This document shows positions 24,923 to 37,886 of a DNA stretch of 64,000 bases, one piece after another (position 1 is the first letter of the stretch; each line of letters begins with the position of its first letter). The stretch is from positions 14,617,001-14,681,000 of the forward strand of contig CM073562.1 of assembly GCA_037074615.1 (NCBI GenBank), in the 5' to 3' direction. The stretch comes from Leucaena leucocephala. Taxonomy: Eukaryota > Streptophyta > Magnoliopsida > Fabales > Fabaceae. Position numbers and translations under genes: made by a program. The notes beneath the pieces are model-generated. The model saw nothing but the letters and a program-made list of their open reading frames with translations. It was not told the origin of the DNA and ran no database searches.

Positions 24923-27900
24923 ATGGCGTTGGCTTTCGACGAGTTCGGAAGGCCCTTCATAATCCTCAAGGATCAGGAGCAGAAGACCAGATTGAGGGGC
25001 CTTGATGCTCAGAAAGCCAACATTTCTGCCGGCAAAGCTGTTGCTCGCATTCTCAGAACCTCTCTTGGACCCAAAGGCATGGACAAGATGCTTCAGAGCC
25101 CCGATGGCGACGTCACCATTAGTTAGTTCTCTCATTTCTCCTTGTTTTTCAGTTTTTCCCTTCTCTTGAGGATTGTTTTTCATTTCCCTTTTTATTGGGT
25201 TATTTTGGTTTTGCATGATTTTGTAGTTTTACGAAATGTAATTGTCACCATTATATGCTCGGAATGGGCAAATTAATACATTATTAGCTCTAACTTGAAG
25301 TTAGAAAACCACTAAGATATTGGGAACATTGGTTCTCGTGTTAGAGCTTCTATCGGCTAAATGATTCACTGACCTTAGAATTCGAAGTGGTATGCTCAAT
25401 TCGGACAGTTATCCTAGAGAAAGTGTAAGATGAAGTTTCCTGATCTGGCAGTTTAGCTAGTTTTGAATAGTCAATATGTAGTGGCAGTACTCATTCATTT
25501 GATGTCATTTAGTTAATAGTGGCCTGAGATTGGTACCTGCATCCCTGTCTTGGGATGAATGACTCGGAAATCCCTTCAAAATTGAATAATGACATTTTAG
25601 ACATTGATAAAATGAATTGTCTGTATTAGGTGAATATTTTTAAATTATGTAAGGTGTGTAACTTTGCATTCTTATCGCAACCGAGATTCCTGAACAGTGA
25701 AATTGTGAGTTTACAGCCAATGATGGTGCAACAATCTTGGAGCAGATGGATGTTGACAATCAAATTGCAAAATTGATGGTTCAATTATCTAGGAGTCAGG
25801 ATTATGAAATTGGTGATGGCACCACTGGAGTTGTTGTATTGGCTGGAGCACTTCTTGAACAAGCTGAGCGGCTGTTAGAACGAGGTATTCATCCAATTAG
25901 GATTGCTGAGGGCTATGAATTTGCATCCAGAATTGCTGTTGAACATTTGGAGCGTGTAGCTAATAAGTTTGAATTTGCACCAAACAACCTGGAGCCTCTT
26001 GTTCAAACTTGTATGACTACCCTCTCATCTAAAATGTGAGTACAGTTCAATCCATTTCATGATATGAATGGACTGCATGTTTTACATTAAATAATAGTAG
26101 ATTCATTATATACATTTTGTGATAAATTAGTTATATTTTTATAAAGGCAAGTTTTAATAGTAGAATCAATCCTCTTGATTTTGCAGTGTGAATCGGTGCA
26201 AGCGTAGCTTGGCTGAGATTGCTGTCAAAGCAGTGCTTTCTGTTGCCGATCTAGAGAGGAAAGATGTTAACCTAGATCTAATTAAAGTAGAAGGAAAGGT
26301 TGGGGGTAAATTGGAAGATACAGAGCTGATATATGGAATTATTGTTGACAAGGATATGAGCCATCCACAAATGCCAAAGCAAATCGAAGATGCTAGAATT
26401 GCTATCCTGACTTGCCCCTTTGAGCCTCCCAAACCAAAGACTAAGCATAAGGTTGATATTGATACGGTGGAGAAGTTCCAAACTTTACGGAAGCAAGAGC
26501 AGCAGTATTTTGATGACATGGTTCAAAAATGCAAGGTTACTTTTTATTGCCAATCCCATGGTTTTTCTGTTAATAGTAGGTTTTCACTGGTCATGCCTAA
26601 GCATGTTAGTCTTTATGAATCTTGTGTTATGAATGCTTTGTTATCTGACTTGGCTGGGTGTATCAGCTTTTCTGGGTTTGAATTCATAAGGGGTTACTTG
26701 TATATTAATTTTCTTGCTTATCTACTGTAGCAACTCTTTGACTTTTTCTTGCTAGAATTTGTTTGGATTATATAAATGTTAACAATTACTCTTTTTTGCA
26801 GGATGTAGGTGCCACCCTGGTTATCTGTCAATGGGGTTTTGATGATGAAGCAAATCATCTCTTAATGCATAGGAACTTGCCTGCCGTCAGATGGGTTGGT
26901 GGTGTAGAGCTGGAATTGATAGCAATAGCAACAGGTTTGTTTTATTTAAGCTTCTCATATTTTGAAGATATGTACTTTAAGATAATTGTACTTTATATAT
27001 GAATTATGACCATTACTAGGACATTTATCTATTGGTCAAGGAGGATATAATGATCTGTTTGTTGATGCAGGAGGAAGAATTGTGCCTAGGTTCCAGGAAT
27101 TAACTCCAGAAAAGTTGGGAAAGGTATCCTGTTATTCATTTCTAGTTTTAGAGATGGAACTCTTTCTTTTCTTGTCTGGTTCCAATATTTTCCCCCCTTT
27201 TCCCTGCTGGGGCTTTTCCTACTGGGGGGAACTGATACTTTTCTAGTTGTTATTTTTCATGTTGTTTTTACATGCAAATGGGAAGTAAATTAGTCGAAAG
27301 TTGTATGAGATGCCTTTTTCCCCAGAAAACTATTTGGTTGAATATCTGACTCGTATGGTTTTTCCTTTTCCTATTTCCTTTGTTGGGTAGACATGCTGTA
27401 CCCTGAGGGCACTCTGGATTTTTGTTTTTGTGCACTTTGTTATGATCTACATTAATTTGTGATCTTATCTTATATTTAAGGCTGGTATGGTTAGAGAAAA
27501 ATCATTTGGCACCACAAAAGATCGGATGCTGTATATTGAGCATTGTGCAAATTCAAGGGCTGTAACAATATTTATTCGAGGAGGTGAAGACATATACCTT
27601 TTATCATTTTCCTATACAATTCAATTTGTCTATATTGTATTTCACTATTTTAGTTTTGAGTAGTTGTTTAATGAGTTGCCTGTTTGGAGAGAAAAAATTG
27701 AGCTTTGAACTGCTCAATATTACAATGGATTTTGAAATTTAAACCTCTTTCATTCTTTTTATATATGATCTGTATTATTGGCTTTACAATGTTCGGTTCA
27801 TGGGTTGAGGCATTGAGAGTGCAATTTCTTTAACATACTGTTTACTTCAGAGTTATTAGTTATTTTGCTATGGCAATCTTGACAAACTAATAGAAGCTGT

Positions 27901-28546
27901 CTATTTGGTAGGTAATAAAATGATCATAGAGGAGACAAAAAGAAGCCTTCATGATGCCTTGTGTGTAGCAAGAAATCTCATCCGCAACAATTCAATTGTA
28001 TATGGTGGTGGCGCGGCTGAAATATGTTGTTCTATTGCTGTGGAGGCAGGTGCGGACAGATATCCTGGAGTAGAACAGGTATGAGGTTATCTTTGTTTCT
28101 GCTACTCATCTTTCTGTATCAATTGCTGAAAATTTCCTTTCTCCTGCAGTATGCTATTAGGGCATTTGCCGATGCGCTGGATGCTGTCCCAATGGCCCTT
28201 GCTGAAAACAGTGGACTCCAACCTATTGAAACTCTATCTGCTGTGAAGTCCCTGCAAATAAAGGTAAATCGAGCATGATTGCTTTGAGCTCAGCCTGGCT
28301 ATTCTTCTATCAATCTCTGTTTTTTTTTTTTGAATATATTGTGGCGCTAACTCTGACGCTGACATCATTTTGCAGGAGAACAATCCCCATTTGGGCATTG
28401 ATTGCAATGACATCGGCACTAACGACATGAGGGAGCAAAATGTGTTTGAGACTTTAATTGGGAAGCAGCAGCAGATTCTGCTGGCAACTCAAGTGGTGAA
28501 GATGATACTGAAAATTGATGATGTTATATCCCCATCTGAATATTGA
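24923..28546 (+). CDS. CCT5: T-complex chaperonin subunit epsilon (CCT5)
   Basis: The nine exons are 24923-25121, 25717-26035, 26187-26535, 26802-26934, 27071-27123, 27481-27583, 27912-28078, 28150-28263 and 28376-28546. They sum to 1608 nt, giving 535 aa, the length of Arabidopsis CCT5. Group II chaperonin signatures are present: LGPKGMDKML (48-57), TNDGATIL (67-74), the ATP-site motif GDGTTG (99-104), the late GGGAAE block, and the C-terminal GTNDMREQNVFETLIGKQQQ, ending ISPSEY. The protein is one of eight subunits of the cytosolic TRiC/CCT ring that folds actin, tubulin and other proteins using ATP. All introns are GT-AG. No anomaly was seen. It is convergent with the RCC1 gene to the right. 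Confidence 0.98.
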
Positions 28547-29592
28547 TTCAGTTGTAAAACTCTGTTTCTGATGGGTTGATTAGAGCAAGAGACCAACCAT
28601 ATGGTTCCCCTGATTAAATTATGTATCATGGATTTTGGCTTGGCTTTGTGTTGTTGATGAATGACCTTCTCGTTTGTTTGATGATCCTATTTTTAGTCTT
28701 GAAAATTATGGATTAATTCATTGTAGTTTTGAGCTTGTAACGGTTGCCAAGAGGGGAAATGAAGTGGGCGTGTTTTTATTGCTCTTACGTGTTCTACAAT
28801 TCCCATAGTTGTTGGATCAGTGCTTTTACTATCCTTTTGATACATTTGCTAGTTTTGATGAACTCAATATTATTTGGAATTATGAGATTTAATATTTATA
28901 CCAAACCTCAATTTCATATTTCTCCATGCCAGGCGGACGTTAAACTTTGAGTTTTAAGGATTGTTGAGTCTTGGGTATAAAAATAGGTAAACGCTGATTT
29001 GTTTTTTTGGGGTTAAATATTGAATGATTTTTTCAATTCTTAATGTATTATTATTAATTTTTTTATCTGGCACAATTATACTTTTCTCACAGCTCAACTC
29101 ATCTGTAATATATCTGTGTGAGGTCAACATGTCTCCGCACTAGAGAAAATTCTTCTATACAAATAATCAAAGCTCGGAATATATGCAGCTCGGTTGCCAT
29201 CTAGGTTATGAAGATTACTTATTGCGCAAGAAACATTGTCTTCAAGACCACAATGAGAATTAAAAAACCCATTTCAATTCATTCGGGGGAAAAAACCATT
29301 TTAACCAAATTGAAACAACTATGCATGAAATGAAGCATCATCAACAATGTATCATCCGTTAATCAAATGTTTGAACTATCAACAACTAGTCAAAGCAACA
29401 AGCACAATGCAGCACCATGAAGGCCATTGTTAGCTGTGTTTACCCTACCATAGATACACACCTTCATGATTCTTTCTTTGATTCCCTATTTACACAATAC
29501 ACAGAAGCAATTTAAACCCTAAATGCAACATCATCATGCATTGATTTAGACCATAAATTAGTGGATAGAAATATATTATACAGAGATGATGA
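28547..29592. other. Convergent intergenic spacer
   Basis: Holds the 3' UTRs of CCT5 (from the left) and of the RCC1-repeat gene (from the right). No additional gene was seen. The ORF at 28744-28950 is not protein-like. Confidence 0.6.
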
Positions 29593-32315
29593 TCAACTGA
29601 GATCAACATCAACCCTCTCTGGTTTTCCCCTCTCGGTCTGGTTGGCGCCGAGCTCAATTCCTAGCTGTCCCTTGTCCCCGGCACCAAACGCATACAGCTT
29701 ACCAGTTTCGGTGAGCGCAAAGGTATGAGCATTCCAGTATATAGAGTTGGTCAGGCTGATCTGAACAACCCTTTCATTCGCATGCTTCAGTGAAGTTACG
29801 AGCTCTGGACTTAGAACATTCGAGTGCCCATTGCCCTGTGCATGCATAAAAACATAGCACAGAAGAGTAACTTAATAGAATCAATATATTCTTAGTGAAT
29901 CAGAAACCTAAATTACAATAGAATGTGCCAATAGTAAGTAACCAATATTAAAATCTGGTTTTAGAGCAATGATAAAATATCCAGTCTAAAACAAACTTAG
30001 CAATAATGTGTAATGTGACCATGAAAAAGGCAAATAAATGACAGACATTTCATTAGATTAAGAAAGCCAAATAAATTATCACTAATAAAAGAATTAGTTG
30101 ACTAATTTGAATAGATTAAGGAGTATATAATATAAATTCGAGTTAGATTTGATCATAATTAATTGATTTATTTGACTTATTTAATTTACTAAAATTAATC
30201 AACTAACTCTTATATTAAGAATTAAAAGGGGTATTTCCATAATAATATGTTAGATCTCTGCCTCTCAAGATTGAGTTTTCTACCATTAGATCTACCTTGA
30301 GATTCTCATTCTAATTTTTCACTCAATAATAAAGTGCGAATCTCAAAGTGCATCTCATGTTGAGAGGGTAGCTTACCTCTGAAAAGGTAAAGCTCTCAAA
30401 AGAATAAACCAAGAAAATAAGGAAAATTGAGAAAGCAAAGCAGACCTGTCCATCATCATCATTTCCGGTGTTAAGTCCAAGACTAGAAGATTCTCCACAA
30501 CCAAATGAATACACATCACCGTTGTCAGACACTACGAAGGTCGTGTAATCTCCGGTAGCGATGTGAACTGCTTTGACATTGCTCAATGCTTCCACCACCT
30601 TAGGTACTGATTCACAATCTTCATTACCATGACCCAAGCAGCCATAGCGTCCCCATCCCCACGTGCAAACACGGCCATCCTGCCCCACTACAGCAGCGTG
30701 CCATGCACCGGCTGCAACTGCCATGGGTTGAAGATTTAAATTCTGGAACTGTTCAATTAAACGAGGAAACTTCTCATCAGTTTTTGAACCGTGTCCAAGC
30801 TTTCCACCTAAGCCACACCCAATTGAGTATAATGACCTGTTATGTATTCAAGAGAGGATCATAAGATCGGTAAAACTCAGAAATAATAACAATGACCTAA
30901 ACTAATAAAGGAAAATGATTTACAAGGTAAGGCTTCAGCATTTGATTAGAAAAGAAAAAACTATTTCGATCGGTTCTCATGCCAGGACATAGAAGTACAT
31001 ACAAAATACAGAATGGAAGAAATACCATTTTGCAATTAAATGGAGCATGAAAAAAATGCCTAATTAGCATGTAACTGCCAGTTAGAAATTCTCAATAAAT
31101 TTTGAGAGCCAAGGTAAGGAGTCACAGTTGGAACTCACATTCCGCTGGGTTGACATGCCAGACAAAGTAGGTAGCAGTATCCAGCAGCTATTTGTAACAC
31201 TGGTACGTGTTCAAGGGCTCCTAACAAAGGATGAGGTTGCTTATCGTTTAGATCGGTATGATGACCGAGTCTCTCATCGCTACCCCAAGAAAATGTATAA
31301 ACCCTGCCTTCTCTTGACAAGACGGCAGTGAAGAAATTTCCGATTGCAGCCTGAACCACGAATATGTTCTTCAAAGACTCAACCAACATGGGAGTTGTGA
31401 CAACCTTTGCTCCTTGAGCTCCAATCTCAGCTTCCCCAAAGGAGTCTTTCCCAAAGGCATATACCTGCCCAGAATCACTGATTAACATTGTCCTCCCAGC
31501 CCCAGCAGCTGCTTGTATAATTCGAATTCCTTGCAGAGATCTGCAACATAATGAAGCTCTGTAAACATTTAATCAACTATTCACCTTCCAATTAAGCTGT
31601 AGTAATTTAGATATGGCCATATGAACTAACCTGATAGGGCAAGGTCGCAATTGCTCTTCGGTGGTACCATGCCCGAGTTGTCCTAAATTGTTGGAACCGA
31701 ATGAATATACGGCCCCTTTTGATGTCACAGCGATACTATGACCAGGACCTGCTACTGCCTGCGATTTCTCCCTCCTACTACATGCTTCTCCTGCAAGCAA
31801 AAACCTCAAAACCAGTTTCCAAGAACCTCCACATATTTGTTTCAATCCTTGCTTCTGTTCTGTTGTCATTGGCCGAAAAATGGCTCTCTTTTGACACATG
31901 TCCAGAGCAGCAAGCTCTGACAGGGACAAACTGAAGTCGGGAGTAAAGTTTGCAGGCTGTCTAAAGAAGTAGCATGTCGCCTGCAGCAGCAGCATTAGCA
32001 GCCACATTCAAAATGGAACCAACATTTTTAATATTAACACCACCATTCAAGAACAACTTCACAATTGAAATAAAGAAATGCAGCACTTGCCTCTAAATTA
32101 GCAAGATCTTGAGGATCCAAATTGCACGACGTAAGGACATGAAGCACGACAGAGGGATTAGCAGACAAAGGGAATTCTCCTGGACTAGAGTCCCCAAAGC
32201 AATGGCGTTGTTGCCGTTCAAATGTTGGTAGAGGTGTGGCAACAACGGCAGGAATTGGCTGGTCAGGAATGTTATGGTATTGAATAGTAGGGGTTCCGCT
32301 AGTTGTGGCATCCAT
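29593..32315 (-). CDS. RCC1-repeat protein (UVR8/RCC1 superfamily)
   Basis: The five exons are 32315-32091, 31980-31631, 31540-31139, 30836-30446 and 29835-29593. They sum to 1611 nt, giving 536 aa. The N-terminal 130 residues are family-specific (QYHNIPDQPI, ANPSVVLHVLTSCNLDPQDL, PANFTPDFSLSLSELAALDM). They are followed by RCC1 propeller repeats such as AVYSFGSNNLGQLGHGTTEE, VYAFGKDSFGEAE, VYTFSWGSDERLGHHTDLND, VCTWGWGRYGCLGHGNEDC and LYAFGAGDKGQLGIELG. It is colinear with a conserved plant RCC1 family protein that is distinct from the UV-B receptor. The role, possibly as a regulator or interaction platform, is not established here. The start is ATG at 32315. Intron 1 uses a GC donor (AG|GCAAGT). 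Confidence 0.95.
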
Positions 32316-33700
32316 GGGCACTGCTGATCTTATGCAGTGCCCAAACTTTGCAGAAGAAAAGGTCTAAACTTCTGGGAATTACGAAAATATGTGGAAAATT
32401 TTGTTACCACATTAATTTCTCAGTTAGTCCAATTATAGTATATCTAAAACTCTAGATATTCTCCCAACATGCAAAAAATGTGTACCTCAAAATACAATTG
32501 ACTAGCAAACCTCAGGTCTCAAACCTACAAAGCAAAACATACTAATAGAAACTTATTACGTGACACAAACGGTAAAAAGAGAAGAAAAAGAAAAAAAGAC
32601 AGACACACAAAGGAAACACATAAAACTGAATTGTAAGGCAATCCTTCCCCATCTAGTATATTATACATAATGAATTTAAAGCACCAGATGGCATGCACTT
32701 GGACCATGGAATCGGAGAATCAGAAAACCAATTGAAAACTCGGAGCCAGACAAGCAAATCTGGAGCTGTGGGTTTTAGACCACTTCGGGTTTATGTAAAC
32801 CCAGATGAAGGAAAAGTGTGGAAAGAGGAAGATGAAAAACGCAGAGGCAAGGCGAACCATCATAAAAGAAAACTTTGAGAAGTATATTATTCCAAAACGA
32901 TGGGATATTCTACATCCAAAAGGAATTTTCAAAATCGGAGTCGTCAAGTATAGTTTACTCATTTCACGTGAACTCATCATAACTTATTAAAGTAAAAGGA
33001 TCCCAAAAAAAACGAGCCAAACTAGCAAAATCATCTTCCATGGCTGGAAAAACCCAGAAACAGATTGTAATTGCAATCGATCTTGCCATCAATATTTCCG
33101 GGGAAAAAAGCGAAAGAAAACCACTTTTCTTGAACTTTTCCCAGAACAGATAATTGTCAGTAATCCAATCAACAAGTACACTTGTTGAATACGCAACCAG
33201 AAAAATGGGTATGGCAAAACAAGGAATCTATAAATCACACGCTTAACAAGTTCACGATAAGTGGATTATGATCGTTAACAGATCGAGGCTAAACCAAAAA
33301 AAAACTTGGAAACGTGATTACATATCAGGGGCATCGACGATTCCTGAAAATCAGTCAGCATCCGTCAACGATTGCACAGAAATTCACGTTTTTCTTAACC
33401 AAATGTAGCGAAATTTGGATTATTAAACAGTAGCCAAGGTGGGTGTTCGATTAATATCTATATCTAATTATGTATATGGATATACACAACTGGAAGCGAG
33501 GGTATTTTTCAGTTTCAAGGAGAATGGGAGGAGAGAAAGGCAGAGAGAATGAAGGGTTTTGTTTATTGCGAGTGGATGAATAGAAAAAAATTTAGCTTTT
33601 ATTATGGGAAGCTCCTTTCTCTCCCTCTTCTCAAAGACGATGATGACGTGTAACGCACGATGAGCATTATTTACACGCAAGCAATCCGTCTCTCTTGGGC
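32316..33700 (-). promoter_or_regulatory. Likely 5' UTR and promoter of the RCC1-repeat gene
   Basis: No coding exon lies upstream of 32315. The region is intermediate in GC, lacks transposon signatures, and is where the leader (perhaps with an intron) must lie. Several short ORFs on both strands are not protein-like. The transcription start is not located. Confidence 0.4.
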
Positions 33701-34216
33701 AAAAAATTCCTCACACCAATTGTTATACAACGAATTTCAAATTTGTGCCTTTTTTGGGCCAAAATTTCAAATTTTTGTCTGATTAATAATAATATTATCC
33801 CCTTTTACCAATAAACTAAACTTGTAGTTGAGGTGATATATAATATTAACTATAAAAAAATATAAGTTTTAATCCCGAGATAAAAAATATTTTACATTCT
33901 AAATTTGAGAAAAAAATATTTTTTTAATTAAATAAAAAATAATATTATCTCTTTTTTCTCTTTTTTCCAATTTTCAAGTTCTTTTTCTTTGACTACACTA
34001 GCGTATAATTTACTTTTTTTCTCTATTTCAGAATATTTATCATTTAAGATTATACACTCATTAAAAAATTAAGAAATTTATTTATTAAATAGATAATAAA
34101 ACTTTTGGTTTCTCAATTTTGTTTTAGTTATCTTTCCTGGAATTTAATTTTTATTAATTAAGCACTTGAAGTTGTATAATCATACACAATTAGTCCTTAT
34201 AGTTTGAAGACATATA
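33701..34216. other. AT-rich intergenic region
   Basis: No gene or element was recognised. Confidence 0.55.
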
Positions 34217-34669
34217 GTGCCTGCTTGGTTTTTGTGAAATCAATGTTTTAAAAGTCTTTTTGGAACAAAATTTTAGTTTGGGAAAATTTCAAAACAAACA
34301 GTCATATTTGTTCAAACGGATTTTTGAATTAAACTATAGTTTAAAATCAAGATATCCGATAACCTGGTCAGAGCAGCTTATGAAACAGTAAACCATTTAT
34401 GAACTAACCAATTACTATATTACCCCTATTTTTTCTTACACCCTCTCTCCTCTCTCTTTTCATCTCTTATCTCTCCTCATTTAATACTCATACCCTTTTT
34501 TATAATTTACCAATAACAAAAGTACTTTTGGAAATAACTATCCAAACACTCATTTATTCAAAATCATTTTTTTTTTCATAATCTCTTTTTCAAAAGCCCT
34601 TTTCTATAAGTTGTTCAAAAGCCCCTTTTTTTCATAAGTCCGTTTTTAAAATCTTATCCAAACGGGCCC
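34217..34669 (+). mobile_element. MITE family A, copy 3 (best preserved)
   Basis: A 453 bp element. The left end gtgcctgcttgg and the right end ccaaacgggccc are inverted relatives. ATA flanks both sides (34214-34216 and 34670-34672). The interior has 'aaacaaacagtcatatttgt', 'aaactatagtttaaaatcaa', a (CT)-rich centre, 'ggaaataactatccaaacac' and repeated 'tttttcataa'. Non-coding. End sequences and the 3 bp flank recall PIF/Harbinger-type MITEs, but that is tentative. Confidence 0.82.
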
Positions 34670-35189
34670 ATAATCTAAACACATATGTGGTTTAACTATT
34701 AGTCCAATGAATCAAATAAGAATATAAAATTGTATAGGAAATTTTAGGGATCAATTGGTTTACACATGTGGTTTAACTATTTGAATTGCTTAAATATATA
34801 GCGTGTGTAGGATTCTTTAGTTTGGTGAATCTCTCACATTGAATGGAACTTTCCCATTTAAGTAGGTCCAAAAGTTGCATAACTAAAACTAAACAGGATA
34901 TGGCAAAATAGAATGAGGGGACAAGGGATCATGTTTGAAATAGTTTTACTGAGAGCATTCATGTTCTCCCAATGGCTTATCATTCATGTTTGTGCACAGA
35001 GGAGATTTGGGTCAAGGTAACAAGTGATGTGTTTGTAGTTTTGGAATGAAGTGCATAATTATGTACTTTATGAAAACCATATTGTACGTGGGTTCAATTA
35101 ATAAAAGAGTAAGGTATACGATCACTTAGAATATATTTAATCCCTAAAGAGTATTATTTTATTATAGTTCTGGTTTTGACACTTAGAAA

Positions 35190-35345
35190 GACATCCTAAC
35201 TTCTGGGTGTCTAGATTTATACCTGAAGGTAATAGATAGCTTGCTCTGCCCGATATTGATATCGTATAGGAGGAAAAGAGATTTCGTCCTACCCTTAGAT
35301 CGTGAGCGAATCTAACCCCTTTATAAAAACATTTATACAAAAAAA
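35190..35345 (+). repeat. Dispersed repeat, copy 2
   Basis: Colinear with 2853-3003 (see that entry). Followed by an A-run (9 A's near 35340), which could be the tail of a retroposed element. Confidence 0.5.
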
Positions 35346-36516
35346 AAATGTACTTTGTGAGAAAACAATGAAGGATTGGACATATGTGCTTAACATAACA
35401 ACGGTTTTCGCCAAAAATATAATTTTGATTACGCTGAATTCAATTTTAATTGTAACCTATAACGTTAGTGTTTTCTCATTTTAAATAATAAAAAAATGAA
35501 TGCTAAACACATTAGAAGTCTTTAATTATGTGAATGAAAGGGGAAACATGCGTAACTTTAAAATTCATCAAATCCAATTGATATTAATAACATTTTAACC
35601 GGATTACCCAATTTACTCCTTTGTCATTTCATTATTATAATATAGAGATATAATTTTTTTAGAAATTATTCTTAAACAAAATTAATTCCATACGTGTTTA
35701 TTGCTAATTGGCCGGATTTTTTATTTTAAAGACGACCCCTACTGGCTTCTGAGGGAGAACGTTTACTAATGACGTCTTCTCATCTTTGTATATAGTTTGA
35801 GGCAAAACTATTAGAAACAGTAATAAATCAACATTTGCCTACAAATATTTTTTTAAAAAAAAACATAAAATGCAATGCAGTAAATCATGTTGGATAGCAG
35901 ATAAAATTATATAACTATAATTAAATGAACATCAATCTATCTATTATGCAACAATCGATCTAAGGAACACTTTTCTTAAAGGAGAGGAAATGTTCGAGTT
36001 TTGTAATGCTGTGATTTTTGCATTTAGCATATGATGATATCATCACACAAGTTTGACAAGTCTTTCTATAAAACTATCTCGATTACTTGACATTGCATTA
36101 TAGTATTACGGCTCCTTAAAACAGGGGTTTTAATTGTTATTATCCATTGAGAAGTTTATTCTTATAATTTTTAACATGATGTAGAACTTGCTTGAGTAAC
36201 CCCCAGAAGCAGTTAAAACAAGTGATTTACACATTATATATATAGCATAAAATCATTTAAAATAAATTAATATTAAAGTACATGCATCTCCACCTTTATG
36301 GGAACAAACCTTATCCATCCGTATTTTGTTCATAATTTAGTAAACAATGTCAATTAGCACTTCTAAGTTGAACCGAACCCTAAATAAAATAATCATGCGC
36401 ATATTCCTTTATTCTCGGGTACAATATCGAGAATCCATGTCTAATGTTGCCTCAAATACTCTTAACAGGTCTCTTAAATCATCAAAATATGAAGCTTAAA
36501 ATAAAAAATAATGGCT

Positions 36517-36531
<15 letters not shown>

Positions 36532-36553
<22 letters not shown>
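36532..36553. repeat. (AT)n microsatellite
   Basis: About 11 AT units in intergenic DNA. Confidence 0.9.
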
Positions 36554-36554
<1 letters not shown>

Positions 36555-37886
36555 TCCTCTATTTCTTAATATAAAGTTTAATTAAGAAGCATATCTCGAT
36601 CTTAAATATAAAATAAATTTCTTATATTTATCGACTATTTTTTAAATTACCTATATCAATAGTTCCTTACAAATAATCAAGATGAAAAACAAAATAAATT
36701 AAAAAAGATAATTATAATATTTTAAAAAAATATTATATTAATTAATTTAACTATTTTAATATAATTAAATTAGTTAAAAAAATCTTAGAGGGTATAATTT
36801 ATATTTATATTCTCTCTTTACTCTTACCATGTCTTCCTGAATAGTTAAAGATTAAATAATAATGCGCAAGTCGAACTGATTTGTACTACTTCCAAAGGTT
36901 ACCTGCGTTCATATTGTGTATACGTGTCCATGTTGAAGCTGGGGAAATAAATAGCTTCCAGCTTCTTGGAGAGAGCAGTTTGACGCCTCAATGTTCCCGC
37001 CACTCTGATAACCGGCAGCTTCCAATGATCGCAAGTAGAAGGGTGTGAAGAAAGAGAAAGGTGGCCAAAAAATGTTGTTTTTTCTATGAAGGCAGAAAAA
37101 TTGGTCTACTCTAATTCTTACTAGATACTGTTCAACTAGATGTTGGGATCAGCACACATTATAACCAGAGAAAGTCCTCTAGTCTATAGGAAGTACGAAC
37201 CAGCAACAAATCTAACTATTTAATGCATATAATGACCTCAAATAATAATAGGATATAAAAGGCCAACCACAAGTTCAATATTAAGAAGAAAACTTGTGGG
37301 CCGTGTGCAGGGTGACTAAGGAGAACATGAATTATAGGAGAAAAAAGAACAAGTATTCAACTTGAAAATTACGGAGTTGTCCAGGAAGAAAATCTTTAAA
37401 ACTATGGAAACCTTCATTGTTTCCTTTTGTATAATTCTGTCTCAAGATATACCTTCACATCAGAGTTCCTGAGCATGGCCAAGCTTGAACTAGACCCTGA
37501 AAGTTTAGAGCGTGCAAATTAGTACAAGTCAATGACCCTAAAATATTAAGGTGACAAGTTGACGGAAGTGATCTGAAGCATCTATTTCTAATAAGGATTC
37601 ATTGATCCTTCTTTTTATTCATGCAATTGAAGAAGAAAAAAATTACATATAATACAAACTCCATTCGTAGCTACAAAATCAGCCATCAAATCTAACCACT
37701 TTCGTATTGCAATTATAGAAACCTTAATTCTTGATGACACTACCATTTCTATCACGCTGATGTACAATGGTAACCAAGATTCCAAAATGCACAGGGAGGC
37801 TGCGTTTTTAAAATTTCTTTGGTTGGAAAATGGGCCACTCAATCTTGGTACAGTAAAATTTCTATATCTTCTGGTTTCTCAATTTA

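Larger units (their letters stand above)
34670..37886. other. Intergenic region with repeats
   Basis: No gene is supported. Contains dispersed-repeat copy 2 (35190-35345) and an (AT)n tract (about 36532-36553). The stretch near 37600-37886 is probably the ALB4 3' UTR. Confidence 0.6.

Noticed and set aside
32034..32090. Unspliced continuation of RCC1 exon 1
   Set aside because: Would add residues absent from the conserved joint LE-ATC. The GC-AG donor gives an exact join.
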